A stretch of DNA of 64,000 bases from Streptomyces sp. NBC_00490 (GCF_036013645.1 NZ_CP107869.1:2480001-2544000); one strand, 5' to 3'. Positions 29,474 to 39,503 are shown, counted from the stretch's first letter. Notes: generated by a model not told the origin, from the letters alone. Translations and numbers: made by a program.

Positions 29474-30540
29474 GCCTTCTCCTCGACCAGTTCGATGAAC
29501 TCCTGCGTCATGCCACGGAAAGCGTCGAACCCGCCCTGGTAGCCGTACTTCTGCCGCAGGGTACCGCGACCGACGAACTCCGCCGAACCGGCGATGTCGT
29601 TCTTCTCGGGGATGAAGGTCGGCAGCACGGCGGGGAGCTTCTTGTCGCCCTGAAGTCGCCTGACGGTGTTCCAGTGGACCGTCGAATTGGCCTTGTATTT
29701 CGTGATGACGATGCCGATCTCCTTGATGGTCTCCCCCAGGTCGTCCGCGAAGGCCCGCACCCGCCGCTGGATCTGGGGGATGCCGTAGGTGGACAGGACG
29801 TCGGGAATGGTCGGGATGATGTATCCCTCGGAGATGCGTAGACCGTTCAAAGTGACGATGCCGAGGTTGGGAGGGCAGTCGACGAGCACGTAGTCATAGT
29901 CATCAATGATCTTCCGGATCGCCTTGCGCAGGAGATCGGTGGGGTTGTTGGCGTGGAAACGCCCCCTGGGCATGGACGCCAGGCGGTCCTGGACGTCGAT
30001 GAGGTCCAGCGAGGAAGGCAGGAGGTCCACCTTCGTCACCGCGTCCACGGAAGAGACATTGCGCTGGAGTGTTTTCTCCAGGTCGAACTCCAGAGGCTCG
30101 TCCTCGGGCCGGAGGGCATCCTTGAACAGGGTCGCCAGGGTGTATCCCTCGTCGTTGAGTTCCTCCCACCTCTCCTCCCCGATCAGGACCGTGGTCAGAT
30201 TGGTCTGCGGGTCGAGATCGACCACCAGGACCCGCTTACGGAACTCCGCGGAGAGGAACTCCGCGAGTCCGGCCGTGGTCGTGGTCTTCCCGACTCCGCC
30301 CTTCAGATTGATGGTCGAGATGACATGGGCTTTGGGTGCCATGTGCTTCTTCCTCCGTTTGAGGTAGCGCTGAATCTGACTCGCCCGGAAGACCGGACCG
30401 CTCCGCAGGTCCGCGACGGGAGCGGGGAAGTGTTTGTCACGAGCGCGCCAATTCGCTACGACCGTCCGGCCGACCCCCGCCATCTCCGCCACTTCGAACA
30501 GTCCGACGAGTTGGTCTTCCGCCTCGGGCGTGCCTGCCAT
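29470..30540 (-). CDS. parA: ParA-like ATPase with N-terminal MerR-like HTH
   Basis: 356 residues. Residues 10-65 form an excisionase/MerR-like winged HTH (LVGLFEVAEMAGVGRTVVAN, FRASQIQRYLKRRK). The rest is a Walker-type partition ATPase: deviant Walker A NLKGGVGKTTTTAGL, VLVVDLDPQTNLT, and Walker B DYDYVLVDCPPNLG. The ATG has GGGGAGATGTC immediately upstream. HTH-ParA fusions repress their own operon in plasmid partition loci; two palindromic sites just upstream fit that. This looks like the partition cassette of a former plasmid or integrative element. Confidence 0.87.
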   Translation of the reverse strand: MAGTPEAEDQLVGLFEVAEMAGVGRTVVANWRARDKHFPAPVADLRSGPVFRASQIQRYLKRRKKHMAPKAHVISTINLKGGVGKTTTTAGLAEFLSAEFRKRVLVVDLDPQTNLTTVLIGEERWEELNDEGYTLATLFKDALRPEDEPLEFDLEKTLQRNVSSVDAVTKVDLLPSSLDLIDVQDRLASMPRGRFHANNPTDLLRKAIRKIIDDYDYVLVDCPPNLGIVTLNGLRISEGYIIPTIPDVLSTYGIPQIQRRVRAFADDLGETIKEIGIVITKYKANSTVHWNTVRRLQGDKKLPAVLPTFIPEKNDIAGSAEFVGRGTLRQKYGYQGGFDAFRGMTQEFIELVEEKA

Positions 30541-30551
30541 GACATCTCCCC

Positions 30552-30596
30552 GTGAACGGCCTTCACGATTACCCGTTAAGCGTGAAGGCCGTTCAC
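30552..30596. promoter_or_regulatory. paired palindromic operator or parS-like site before parA
   Basis: GTGAACGGCCTTCACG (30552-30567) and its exact reverse complement CGTGAAGGCCGTTCAC (30581-30596), separated by 13 bases. Each arm is itself a palindrome of the form GTGAA-N5-TTCAC. They sit directly before the parA ribosome site, as expected for an autoregulatory operator or centromere bound by the ParA HTH or its partner protein. Confidence 0.7.
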
Positions 30597-30642
30597 AACC
30601 ACCGTCAATCCCCAACTTCGTTGGTTGGGAGCACAGTTGAGC

Positions 30643-31116
30643 TCACGCGCCCCCCTTGCGCGCGGGTCTGCGCTGGGCGCATTCCGCCCACACCGTCTTC
30701 CCTCCGGGGTGGTGGGGCTCGCAGCCCCAGGCGTCGGCGAGCGAGGCGACGAGGAGCAGACCACGTCCGGACTCGCCGTCCGCGTCAGGCGTCGGGGCGG
30801 GGAGACGCTCGCCTCGGGCGTCCGTGACCTCGATGCGCAGGGTGCCGGCTGTGAGGGTCAGGGCGAGGCGGGCGTGGCGGCCCCGTACACGGCCGTGCAG
30901 GGCGGCGTTCGCGGTGAGTTCCGCGATGAGGAGGGAGGCCGTGGCCGTGCCCTCGTCGCCGGCCGCGACCTCCGGGCAGTCCTGCTGGTCGGCGAGCCAG
31001 CGTTCGGCGGCGTGGCGGGCGGTGTGGGCGCCGTGTCTGCTGGTGGGGAACGTGAGGCGGAAGTGGTGGGTGGTGGCGGTCGGTTCACCGGTGACGGTGA
31101 CGGTTTGCTGGATCAC
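30643..31116 (-). CDS. HATPase_c anti-sigma-type ATP-binding protein
   Basis: 157 residues, GHKL/SpoIIAB-like. N-box ELTANAALHG, G1 box EVTDARGE and G2 region GRGLLLVASLADAWG are present; there is no His-phosphotransfer domain. Such small proteins act as anti-sigma or anti-anti-sigma partner kinases in actinobacteria and often sit beside XRE/DUF5753 and DUF397 genes, as here. Start at a GTG; the exact start is uncertain because no clear ribosome site precedes it. Confidence 0.85.
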   Translation of the reverse strand: MIQQTVTVTGEPTATTHHFRLTFPTSRHGAHTARHAAERWLADQQDCPEVAAGDEGTATASLLIAELTANAALHGRVRGRHARLALTLTAGTLRIEVTDARGERLPAPTPDADGESGRGLLLVASLADAWGCEPHHPGGKTVWAECAQRRPARKGGA

Positions 31117-31279
31117 CTCACCGAGAGTGACGGAGTGCTTCTACTGTGTGGAGGGTGCGGGGCGGTACGGAGGGTGACTGTCCCGGGGCGGAGGGCGGGA
31201 TGTACGGGCGTACGGCCGTGACCTGGCCGGGCGTTCGGCGGTTCGCTCCTGGTGCGACGGAAGTGGGCGGTGGTACGGG

Positions 31280-32155
31280 ATGGCGGCACAGGCGGGCGGT
31301 TCGGGGGTTCCCACCGGCGGTGAGGCGGACGGCACGGACGAGGTCGCCGACCTGTTCCGGGCGCTCGGGCGGCAGATCAAGGTCGCGCGGGTACGGGCCG
31401 GGATGAGCCAGAAGGAGCTGGGCTAACGGCTCGGGTACAGCGAGGAGACGATCTCCTCCGTAGAGCGGGGGCGGCGGACTCCTCAGCCTGATCTGCTGAT
31501 CGCCGTCGATGAGTTGCTGGGGTGTGGGGGGCTGTTGGCGGCTGCGGCGGAGGATGTGGAGCGGGGGCTGGCGAGGAGGAGGGTGCGGCATCCGGAGTGG
31601 TTCAGGGATTATGCGCGGTTGGAGGCGGAGGCGGTTGAGCTGCATTACTACGGCGCTCTGTCGTTGCCGGGGCTGCTTCAGACCGAGGGGCACGCGCGCG
31701 CTGTCTTCATCGCCCGCAGGCCATTGCTCGACGAGGAGACCATCGAGCAACGAGTGACCGCCCGGCTGGCCCGGCAGGAGATCCTGACCCGCTGGCCACC
31801 GCCGCTCGTGACGTTCACGATCGAGGAGTCCGTGCTGCAACGGCCCATCGGAAGCCGGGACGTGCACAGGGAACAGCTGCAGCGGCTGCTGAAGGTGGCC
31901 CCACTGCGCAACGTGGAGCTTCAGGTGATGCCCACCGACCGGTCGGACCACCCGAGCCTGGGCGGCCCCTTCACGCTGCTCACGCCAAAGGGGAAGCCTC
32001 AAGTCGGCTACCTGGAGGTGCAGAACACCAGCAGGCTGGTGACCGACGTCGAAGAGGTCCGTATGCTTGCCGCGCGCTACGGCAGCATCCGCGCCCAGGC
32101 ACTCACTCCACGAGAGTCCCTGGCTCTGATCGAAAAGTTGCTGGGAGATCGATGA
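31280..32155 (+). pseudogene. XRE-DUF5753 regulator with an in-frame stop
   Basis: Reading from the ATG at 31280 gives the start of an XRE helix-turn-helix (FRALGRQIKVARVRAGMSQ, KELG), then a TAA at 31424-31426, then the same frame continues with RLGYSEETISSVERGRRTP and a complete DUF5753 domain (WFRDYARLEAEA, YYGALSLPGLLQTEGHAR, to the TGA at 32155). The stop falls inside the HTH where relatives have an ordinary residue. Either the gene is dead, or a DUF5753-only product is made from an internal TTG/GTG. A sequencing error is possible but needs checking. Confidence 0.8.
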
Positions 32156-32352
32156 GCACCGAACAGCCCGCACAGCTCAGTTGGTTCAAGAGCAGCTATA
32201 GCAGTGGCGAAGGCGGCGAGTGCGTCGAGGTCGCCGCCGACGGGACCGCCGTCCGCGTAAGGGACTCAAAAGAACTGGGCGGTCCGCAGCTCGCGTTCGC
32301 GCGGGGTGCGTGGGCCGGGTTCGTCGCAGACCTCGGGCGGGACGGGTTCTGA
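32152..32352 (+). CDS. DUF397 protein
   Basis: 66 residues, full-length DUF397 with the signature WFKSSYSSGEGGECVEVA and VRVRDSKELGGP. Its ATG overlaps the stop of the DUF5753 gene. In Streptomyces these pairs are regulator and small effector or antitoxin-like partner (BldB-related XRE/DUF397 systems). With its HTH partner interrupted, regulation of this copy may be lost. Confidence 0.9.
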   Translation: MSTEQPAQLSWFKSSYSSGEGGECVEVAADGTAVRVRDSKELGGPQLAFARGAWAGFVADLGRDGF

Positions 32353-32376
32353 CCGACCGACCCGGGGTCGTTGCAC

Positions 32377-35300
32377 TCAGACCTCGTGACGCGATCCCTT
32401 GCCCGGCGGCGGGTCCAGCACGGTTCGGTACTCGTCGCCGGTTACCCGGGCCTCTTCCATGCGGTCGTAGATGCCGACGATGAGGTCCTTGGTGCGGTAC
32501 GTCCCGTGGGCGGCCTCGTCCCGCTTCCTGACCGTGGGGAACGTGTCCATCACGTAGTCCACGTCCGCCTGGCTGAATCCGTAGGCGTGGAACAGGGCCG
32601 CGTCCAGCTCTGCGCGGAGGAGTTCACGGCGCGCGCCGTCCCATCGGAAGGGGGCTCCCTCGTCTCCGTGGTCCTTGGCGAAGGGGGTCATGTCTTTTGA
32701 GGTGTACGAGAGTTCCAGCACCCGCGGTGTCAGCCAATCTGCCAGGCGCTCTCTGCCCGAGGCGCTGAACGGCAGCTCCGCGTCCGGCGATGGCACCGGG
32801 AACTGCATGACGTACCCGTAGGTCATCGAGGTGCCGGCGACCTTCTGCCGGACCACGTAGTCGAAGGCGAACGAGGCCAGCACTCCGCTCAGCGCGGCGG
32901 CGTCCGCTTCCACGAACATCAGCGGGAACTTGTGGCCGACGCCGTAAGCAGGGAGAGGCGTCCCGATCATGGTGCGGGTGTCTGTAGAGCGGGCCACGTC
33001 CCGCCACCCCATCAGCCATCCGCTCCACCACTCCCGCTCCGCCAACCGCGTCTCAACCCCGGGCCACATGATCCGGTTGCCCTTCTTGTCCCGCTTCCCC
33101 GAGTCCACATCGAACTCCGGCACCCAGTACCGAGGTAGCGGCACGAAGTCGGGGTCGTCGTGCTGTTCCGGCGTCACGCGCGGGAGAGTGCCGACGTTGG
33201 CCTGAGCCTGGGTCTGGCCCTCGTACGTGCCGAGGCGGTGGTCGAAGTGGTGGAGCATCTTCGCCTCGTACAGCGGGAGATAGCGGCGCGTCTTCCCCTC
33301 TTCGTCGATGCGCGTGAAGACGTTGCCGGTCAACTGCCAGCCCCCGTTCTCCAGTTCCTGCTTACCCCGGAACAGGTGGGAGTCGGAGGCCATGTTGAAC
33401 AGGCCCTGCCGGAAGGTCAGCCCCCACGGATTGCCGCCGCCCCTGCCGTACTCGTCCGGCTCCTTGAGCAGAACCGGGACTCGGCTGTAGACGCCGAAGG
33501 TGATCTCCGCGTCGCGCCGGGACTCGAAGACCGGGAGGTTCCCGGTGTTCGGGTTGACCAGTAGGATCTCCTCCAACGGCATGGCGAACCGGCGCGCAGG
33601 CAGATCCTCCATGTACCAGGTTCCGAACGCGAAGGATGCCTCCCGGACCTGCTCCTCCCGGCCAGTGACCGTGAGCAGACAGAAGCGCGTCGAATGGTGC
33701 ACGTCACGGCTCAGCACCCACGCTTCGTTCTTGAAGTCCAAGAACGACACCAGCCGCTTCGACCGCACCAGATCGGAGAAGAACGGCGCCGTCGTGGCGT
33801 CCGTGGCGATGCCCGTCTGCAGGACCAGCCCGAACCGCCCTCGCGGCGCGATCCCGTGCGACGCCGCCTCCGCGAACAGCGGGTACGTGTTCAGCTTGCC
33901 ACGCGCGGCCAGCGGGAACCGGGCCGACCAGCGCGCGAGATGGGAGAAGCCGTCGGACAGCCGCTTGTCAGCGATGTATTCGGCGTGCAGTTCCCGATCG
34001 GCCTCGTCCTCGCTCTCCGCGAGCTCGTCGATCAGGACCTGACGTGCCGCCTGGTTCGCAGCCTTGGCGATCTTCGGGGCGGCAGTGGCGAAGTACTCCT
34101 CGGTCTTGAACTCAAGGGTCTCCCACGGCGGGTTCCCCAGCACGCAGCTGAAGCCGCCCTTCCACCCGGTCCGCTCGTCCACCCCCGGCGCCTCCGCATC
34201 CGCCGGGACCCGGAACACCTCCGGGAACTCCAGATGCCAGTGGAAGAACCGGTACTCCTCACGCAGCCGCACGACCTCCTCCACCGTGCCGTTCGGCAGG
34301 CTCGCACCGCCGTCCTCGGAGTGCAGCGCCAGCAGCGACTTGGTGGTCAGCGCAGGCGGAGTCGCCGTCTTCGTCTTCTCCCAGACGAACGCCGCGCACC
34401 AGGCGTCGGCCAGCTCCAGAGCCCGGATGTAGTCCGGGGAGGTGGTCAGTTCGCGGTACGCCTTGGCCTGGTTCCGGACGTCCTCCAGTTCCTGCGAGTC
34501 CGTCCCGGTGATCGCCGAGACCGTCTCGCCGAACGCCGAGTTGGACTCAGCCAGCACCTCCTCCTCCGCGAACAGGGCGTCCTGGTTCGCCCCGTGGCGC
34601 AGCGCGATCTTCCACGCGGTCCGCTCCGCCGCGTTGCGCTTCTTCAGGTCGGTGACGTGCTTCGACTCGTCGCCCTCCAGCGGCTTGAACGCGTCGTCGG
34701 GCAGGCCCTCGGCCAGCAGCTTCGGCGTCGTGCCCAGCAGCCCGTTGCCGTGTTTGATGTGGGCGTCGAGGAAGGTGAGCGGCCGGCCCGGCCTCATCGC
34801 CTCGATCCACAGCGACACCTTGGCCAGCTCCACTGCCATCTCGTTGAGGTCGACGCCGTACACGCACCGCGCGATGACGTCGCGCAGCGCGTGCCGTACG
34901 TCCTCCGCGCTCGGCTCGGGGTCGTCGGTGCGGATCTCGGCGAGGCGGCGGGCGATGCGGCGGGCGGCGGCGACCAGGAAGTGGCCGGAGCCGCAGGCGG
35001 GGTCGCACACCGTCAGGGCGAGCAGGGCGTCCTCGCGCTCCTTCTGTGTCGTACCGGACTTGACGGCCTGGTCGATGACCGGGACGAGGGTGGAGTCGAG
35101 GAGGCAGTCGATGAGAGGGGACGGGGTGTAGTAGGAGCCGGAGGTCTTGCGGTCGTTGCCGTCCAGCTTGGCCAGGACGTACTCGTTGCCCTCGCCGAGG
35201 CGCGGCTCCAGTTCGAGCAGGGACTCGTAGACCGAGCCGAGTTCGTCGGCGCCGAGGTGGCGGTAGTCGACCTTGCGGGGGCGGCCCAGCTTGGCGTCGT

Positions 35301-36540
35301 ACACCTCGGACAGGGCGCGTACGGCCTCGTACAGGGACTGGTTGGACAGGCTGAGGCCGTCCAGGATCGCGTCCGTGGCGGTGGGCTCGAACAGGCCGCC
35401 CAGCGCGGGGAGTCCGAGTTCGGGGCGGCCGCCGGGGGTACCGAGGCCCTCGATGACCAGCCGCAGCGCCTGCCACTGGTCGCCGTGGAGGGTGCCGGTG
35501 CGGCGGGCGACGCGGCGCAGGCGGGCCGTGGAGAAGTACTTCTCGTACGTGTCGCGGGCCTGCTCGGTGGCCTCGGGGTGCAGGAGGAGGTCGCGGTCCT
35601 CGGTGACGAAGAGGAACAGCAGGCGGTAGGCGAGGCGGAGCAGGGCGGGGTGGAGGTCGTCGCGGACGTTCTTGTCGCGGGTGGTGCGCAGGGCGTCGCG
35701 CAGGTCGGCGTTGTCGGGGTGGGCGATCAGGCCCGTGCCGATCACGGTCAGGGCCTTCTCGACGCCCTTGCGGAGTTCCTTCAGCGCGCGGGTGCCGCTG
35801 TCGATGGCCTCGGTGCGCCACTTCTCCAGCGGGCAGGTCGCGGCCGGCTCGCCCTCGGCGCGGGGCTCGAAGCGGGTGCGGTGCAGCAGGCGCCACAGGA
35901 GGACGAAGTCGTCGGAGCGGTCGCCGTCGAAGATCGCGCGCAGGTCGAACTCGATGAACGCGGCGCCGGTGAGGGAGGCGGACTCGCGCAGCAGGCGCAG
36001 CTGGCGGCCGTTGGAGAGGACACCCCAGAGGGTGGAGTCCGCCGAGCGGTTGAGGTACTCCTGCACCATCGACTGGGGGGCCTGCTTGGCCAGTTCGGTG
36101 GTGCGCGTGTCGAGGGGGACGTTCCAGCCGGTGAGGTGGACGGGGACGTGCGCCCAGTGGTGACTGACCTCGAAGTCCTTCTCGCCGTCGTGGGAGGGCA
36201 GGCCGGGCGCGGGGACGGGGGTGAGGGCGCCGAAGCCGAGCTGCTCGAAGAGGGGCAGCAGCCAGCGTTCGGTGGTGACGCCGACCGCGTGCACGCCGGG
36301 GTCGGCGTCGGCGCCGTCGCGGGCCAGGGCGTCCTGGTAGGAGGCCCACACGCCGCGCAGGTAGCCCCAGGAGCGCTCGGCGGCGTCCCGTACCGAGTCG
36401 CCCTTGGCGTACAGGCGGTAGTCGGCGGGCTTGGAGCCGGTCTGCTCCTTGCCCTCCTTGATGCGGACCAGGAGGTCGTAGGGCAGGAGGCCGCCGACGG
36501 TGGCGACGGTGTCGGTGACGGAGGTCCTGGCGGTGCTCAT
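32377..36540 (-). CDS. Eco57I-type adenine methyltransferase, DISARM DrmMI-like
   Basis: 1387 residues. An N-terminal region of about 450 residues without clear motifs is followed by the methylase core: SGSYYTPSPLIDCLLD, SAM motif I CDPACGSGHFLVAAARR (about 511), VYGVDLNEMAVELAKVSLW, and the catalytic NPPW in VLGNPPWETLEF (about 801). The C-terminal 400 residues would hold target recognition. No endonuclease motif is obvious. The ATG overlaps the SNF2 gene stop (ATGA), so it is the third gene of a helicase-SNF2-methylase operon. In DISARM class 1 a methylase of this type marks host DNA; in BREX the similar PglX does so. Confidence 0.85.
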   Translation of the reverse strand: MSTARTSVTDTVATVGGLLPYDLLVRIKEGKEQTGSKPADYRLYAKGDSVRDAAERSWGYLRGVWASYQDALARDGADADPGVHAVGVTTERWLLPLFEQLGFGALTPVPAPGLPSHDGEKDFEVSHHWAHVPVHLTGWNVPLDTRTTELAKQAPQSMVQEYLNRSADSTLWGVLSNGRQLRLLRESASLTGAAFIEFDLRAIFDGDRSDDFVLLWRLLHRTRFEPRAEGEPAATCPLEKWRTEAIDSGTRALKELRKGVEKALTVIGTGLIAHPDNADLRDALRTTRDKNVRDDLHPALLRLAYRLLFLFVTEDRDLLLHPEATEQARDTYEKYFSTARLRRVARRTGTLHGDQWQALRLVIEGLGTPGGRPELGLPALGGLFEPTATDAILDGLSLSNQSLYEAVRALSEVYDAKLGRPRKVDYRHLGADELGSVYESLLELEPRLGEGNEYVLAKLDGNDRKTSGSYYTPSPLIDCLLDSTLVPVIDQAVKSGTTQKEREDALLALTVCDPACGSGHFLVAAARRIARRLAEIRTDDPEPSAEDVRHALRDVIARCVYGVDLNEMAVELAKVSLWIEAMRPGRPLTFLDAHIKHGNGLLGTTPKLLAEGLPDDAFKPLEGDESKHVTDLKKRNAAERTAWKIALRHGANQDALFAEEEVLAESNSAFGETVSAITGTDSQELEDVRNQAKAYRELTTSPDYIRALELADAWCAAFVWEKTKTATPPALTTKSLLALHSEDGGASLPNGTVEEVVRLREEYRFFHWHLEFPEVFRVPADAEAPGVDERTGWKGGFSCVLGNPPWETLEFKTEEYFATAAPKIAKAANQAARQVLIDELAESEDEADRELHAEYIADKRLSDGFSHLARWSARFPLAARGKLNTYPLFAEAASHGIAPRGRFGLVLQTGIATDATTAPFFSDLVRSKRLVSFLDFKNEAWVLSRDVHHSTRFCLLTVTGREEQVREASFAFGTWYMEDLPARRFAMPLEEILLVNPNTGNLPVFESRRDAEITFGVYSRVPVLLKEPDEYGRGGGNPWGLTFRQGLFNMASDSHLFRGKQELENGGWQLTGNVFTRIDEEGKTRRYLPLYEAKMLHHFDHRLGTYEGQTQAQANVGTLPRVTPEQHDDPDFVPLPRYWVPEFDVDSGKRDKKGNRIMWPGVETRLAEREWWSGWLMGWRDVARSTDTRTMIGTPLPAYGVGHKFPLMFVEADAAALSGVLASFAFDYVVRQKVAGTSMTYGYVMQFPVPSPDAELPFSASGRERLADWLTPRVLELSYTSKDMTPFAKDHGDEGAPFRWDGARRELLRAELDAALFHAYGFSQADVDYVMDTFPTVRKRDEAAHGTYRTKDLIVGIYDRMEEARVTGDEYRTVLDPPPGKGSRHEV

Positions 36541-39503
36541 GCGCCCACTCCCTGGGGAAACGTCGGGGCCGGGCGGTAGTGGTACACGCCCAGGATGTCC
36601 GGGTCGCCCTGCGGGACGACCTTCAGGCCCGCGAGGCGGGCGCGGGAGGCGGTGCGGACCCGGCGGTGCGAGGCTTCCAGGGTGCGACCCAATTCGGCCG
36701 ACTGGTCCCGCAGTTCGGGCATGATCGCGGGCAGCGTGGCCAGGATCTCGGCGATGTGCTCGGCGGCGAACTTGGGGTCGGTGTTCTGCGTCGCGCGGGC
36801 TTCGAGGAGGGCCACGGCCTCGTCCTCCGGCAGCCACTCGGGCGTGTCGGGCCTGCCGCGGTAGGCGACCACGCGGGCGTCCTCGGCGAGTTGCTCGCGC
36901 ACCGAGCCGTCGCGGGCGGGCAGGTTCAACTGGAAGCGGTGGCGCACCAGCAGGAGCGTGGTGTTCCGCTCCACGGCCTTCGTACGGACGACTCCGCAGC
37001 GGCGGGCCGGGCGCTGCCACTCCGGGACCTTGCCGGCGTCGTCGAGGGCCGCGTCGAGGACGAAGCGGGCGACGGCGGCGACCACCGGGTCGGTGCGGGT
37101 GAGGGCGGCCTCGCCGCGCGGGGCACTGGGGGCGTCGTGGAAGACGACCGGGCGGGGGTGGCGGGGGCCGAGCGCGTGCGAGACGGTGTCGCGCAGGCCC
37201 TGCGGGAGGGCATCGGTGTGCGCGGTGAAGCCGCCCTGCTTCGTGGGGGCAGGCATACCGCGCAGGGCGCCCAGGGCGCGGCGGGTGAAGTCCCGTACCT
37301 CCTCGCCGGTACCGAGCGCGGCACGAACCTCGTCGACCTCGGCGGCGACCTCGTCCTTCTTGATGGTGAGCTGGGCGTAGCGGGAGCGGTAGCGCTTCTC
37401 CCGCTCGGCGGAGGACTGCCAGGCGATCTCCAGCTGCTCGGCCACCTCCTCCTGCGCGAACAGCCCCTCCTGCTCGTACGCCGACCGCTCGCCGCGCAGG
37501 ATCAGGCCCTCGAACACGGCCTGCATGGCGCTCTCGGACTCCTGCGGCACGGGCACGGAGATGCCTGTGACGCGGCGGATGCGCTCGTGCTTGCGGAGCA
37601 GGACGTTGAGGACGATGCCGTCGACGGGGTTGTCGGCGCCGTACAGGGTGAGCGCCTTGACGACGTCGGTGCGCTGGCCGAAGCGGTCGACGCGGCCCTC
37701 GCGCTGCTCGTGGCGGGTCGGGTTCCAGGCGAGGTCGTAGTGGACGACGGCGTCGAAGGACTCCTGGAGGTTGACGCCCTCGGAGAGGCAGTCGGTGGCG
37801 ACTAGGACGCGGCGCTCGGGCGCGGGGTTGCCCTCCTCATCGGTGCCGGTCAGCTCGGCGATGCGGGTGACGCGCTGGTCGGGCGAGAGTTCGCCAGTCA
37901 CGGAGGCGACCGCGACCGGGTGCTCGGCGCCCTTCTTGTTGAGGATTTTCTTGAGGTGGTTGGCCACGTAGTCGGCTGTCGCGATATAGCGGCAGAAGAC
38001 GATGGGCCGGTAGCCCTTGTCGAGGAGGTCGGAGACGGTGGTGATCAGCTTCTTCAGCTTGGCGTCGCGGGTGGGGCCGTAGAGCTTCTTGGCCGATTCG
38101 GCCATCGCGACCAGGCGGGCCTTCTCCTCGTCGTCGGCCTCGTCGTCGATCTCGGTGCTGGTGGCCTCGGCGCCGGTGGCCGTGGGGAGGCGGGTGCCCG
38201 GTACGGCGTCCGCGGACTCGGGGGTCTCGCTGTCGGCCGGGTCGGAGACGGTGCGCTCCCCGGTGCGGTCCGCCTCGGCCGGGGTGTCCGCCTCCTCGAC
38301 GCCGGCGCGGGTGTTCAGGGACTGCACGGCGGCGGCCGGGGAGGAGGACAGGGTGCGCAGCAGGGCGAGCGTGGACCACCAGCGCTGGCGCTGCTGGAGG
38401 GCGCCGTCGGCCGCGCGTACCGTCTCGCGGGCGTACGACAGGACCTCGTCGAGGAGCTTCTTGTAGTCGCGGTGCAGGGTGTAGGCGGTCTCGGCGGTGT
38501 CCCGGGAGGACGGGAAGTGCGCGCCGTCCTGGAAGTCCTCGCGGATGTCGGCGCGGCGGCGCTGCACGAAGAACTCGGCGAGCAGCCTACGGCCCGCGTC
38601 GGTGTCGAAGGGGACGGCGGCCAGACGGTCGTCGAGCAAGCCGATCAGGCGGCGGAACGGCTCCTCCTTGCCGCTGTGCGGAGTAGCCGTCACGAGGATG
38701 AGGTGACGGTCGGTCCGGTCGGCGAGGGCGCGCAGAAGCGCGTACCGCTGCTGGGAGGAGCGGGCGGACGCGCCGACCGTGGCGTCGGAGACGCAGGAGT
38801 GCGCCTCGTCGACGATCACTAGGTCGGGGCAGTTGCGCAGGAAGTCCTCCCGGTGGCGGGGGGACTTGATGAAGTCGGTGGAGACGACGTACGCGCCGTC
38901 AGGGCGGAACACCGACTGGCCGTACGGAGTCTCGCGCTCCAGACGGCCGATCGTGGACGGCAGCACGAGGCGGGCGTCGACGCCGAACTTGCCGTACAGC
39001 TCGGCCCGCCACTGCTCGGCCAGGGCCGGCGAGCACAGCACGACCAGGCCGCGGGCGTCGCCCTGTGCCAGCAACTCGGCGGCGATCAGCCCGGCCTCCA
39101 CCGTCTTGCCGATGCCGACGTCGTCGGCGATCAGCAGCCGGACGGTGTCCTGGCGCAGCGCCATCAGCAGCGGGACCAGCTGGTACGGGCGGGGGTCGAC
39201 GGCGATCGAGGCGAGCGACCGGAAGGGGCCCGCGCCGGAGCGGAAGCCGATGCGCAGGGCGGTGCGCAGCAGCCCGGCCGCCTGCTGATCGCCCAGGTCG
39301 GAGGGGGTGGGCGGGGCGAAGGTGGCGGGGACCACGGTCTCCAGGCCCGGCAGTACGCCCGCGATGTCGTCGTCGGCGCCGCCGAGCGGGCGCAGGACCA
39401 GCAGGTCGGGTGTGGAGTCGGGCAGCACGACCCACTCACGGCCCCGGGCGTGGACGAGGGAGCCGACAGCATACTGCCGGATCGGCTGGGCGGCGGTGGT
39501 CAT
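36537..39503 (-). CDS. SNF2/RapA-like helicase, DISARM DrmD-like
   Basis: 988 residues. SF2 motifs: LIADDVGIGKTVEAGL (motif I, about 128), LVIVDEAHSCV (about 232), LVTATPHSGKEE, RRVLVATDCLSEGVNLQ and QREGRVDRFGQ. An acidic Thr/Pro-rich insert of about 70 residues divides the lobes (about 405-475). Start MTTAAQPIR has GGAAGG upstream; an earlier in-frame start would add an unlikely Pro/Arg-rich stretch. Downstream overlap with an Eco57I-type methylase and an upstream DUF1998 helicase match the DISARM class 1 set (DrmD with DrmMI and DrmAB), but gene order and fusion differ. Confidence 0.83.
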   Translation of the reverse strand: MTTAAQPIRQYAVGSLVHARGREWVVLPDSTPDLLVLRPLGGADDDIAGVLPGLETVVPATFAPPTPSDLGDQQAAGLLRTALRIGFRSGAGPFRSLASIAVDPRPYQLVPLLMALRQDTVRLLIADDVGIGKTVEAGLIAAELLAQGDARGLVVLCSPALAEQWRAELYGKFGVDARLVLPSTIGRLERETPYGQSVFRPDGAYVVSTDFIKSPRHREDFLRNCPDLVIVDEAHSCVSDATVGASARSSQQRYALLRALADRTDRHLILVTATPHSGKEEPFRRLIGLLDDRLAAVPFDTDAGRRLLAEFFVQRRRADIREDFQDGAHFPSSRDTAETAYTLHRDYKKLLDEVLSYARETVRAADGALQQRQRWWSTLALLRTLSSSPAAAVQSLNTRAGVEEADTPAEADRTGERTVSDPADSETPESADAVPGTRLPTATGAEATSTEIDDEADDEEKARLVAMAESAKKLYGPTRDAKLKKLITTVSDLLDKGYRPIVFCRYIATADYVANHLKKILNKKGAEHPVAVASVTGELSPDQRVTRIAELTGTDEEGNPAPERRVLVATDCLSEGVNLQESFDAVVHYDLAWNPTRHEQREGRVDRFGQRTDVVKALTLYGADNPVDGIVLNVLLRKHERIRRVTGISVPVPQESESAMQAVFEGLILRGERSAYEQEGLFAQEEVAEQLEIAWQSSAEREKRYRSRYAQLTIKKDEVAAEVDEVRAALGTGEEVRDFTRRALGALRGMPAPTKQGGFTAHTDALPQGLRDTVSHALGPRHPRPVVFHDAPSAPRGEAALTRTDPVVAAVARFVLDAALDDAGKVPEWQRPARRCGVVRTKAVERNTTLLLVRHRFQLNLPARDGSVREQLAEDARVVAYRGRPDTPEWLPEDEAVALLEARATQNTDPKFAAEHIAEILATLPAIMPELRDQSAELGRTLEASHRRVRTASRARLAGLKVVPQGDPDILGVYHYRPAPTFPQGVGA

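Noticed and set aside
32377..36540. Calling the methylase PglX and the region a BREX system
   Set aside because: No PglZ, BrxL, BrxC or BrxA-type gene is present; the SNF2 and DUF1998 neighbours fit DISARM better.
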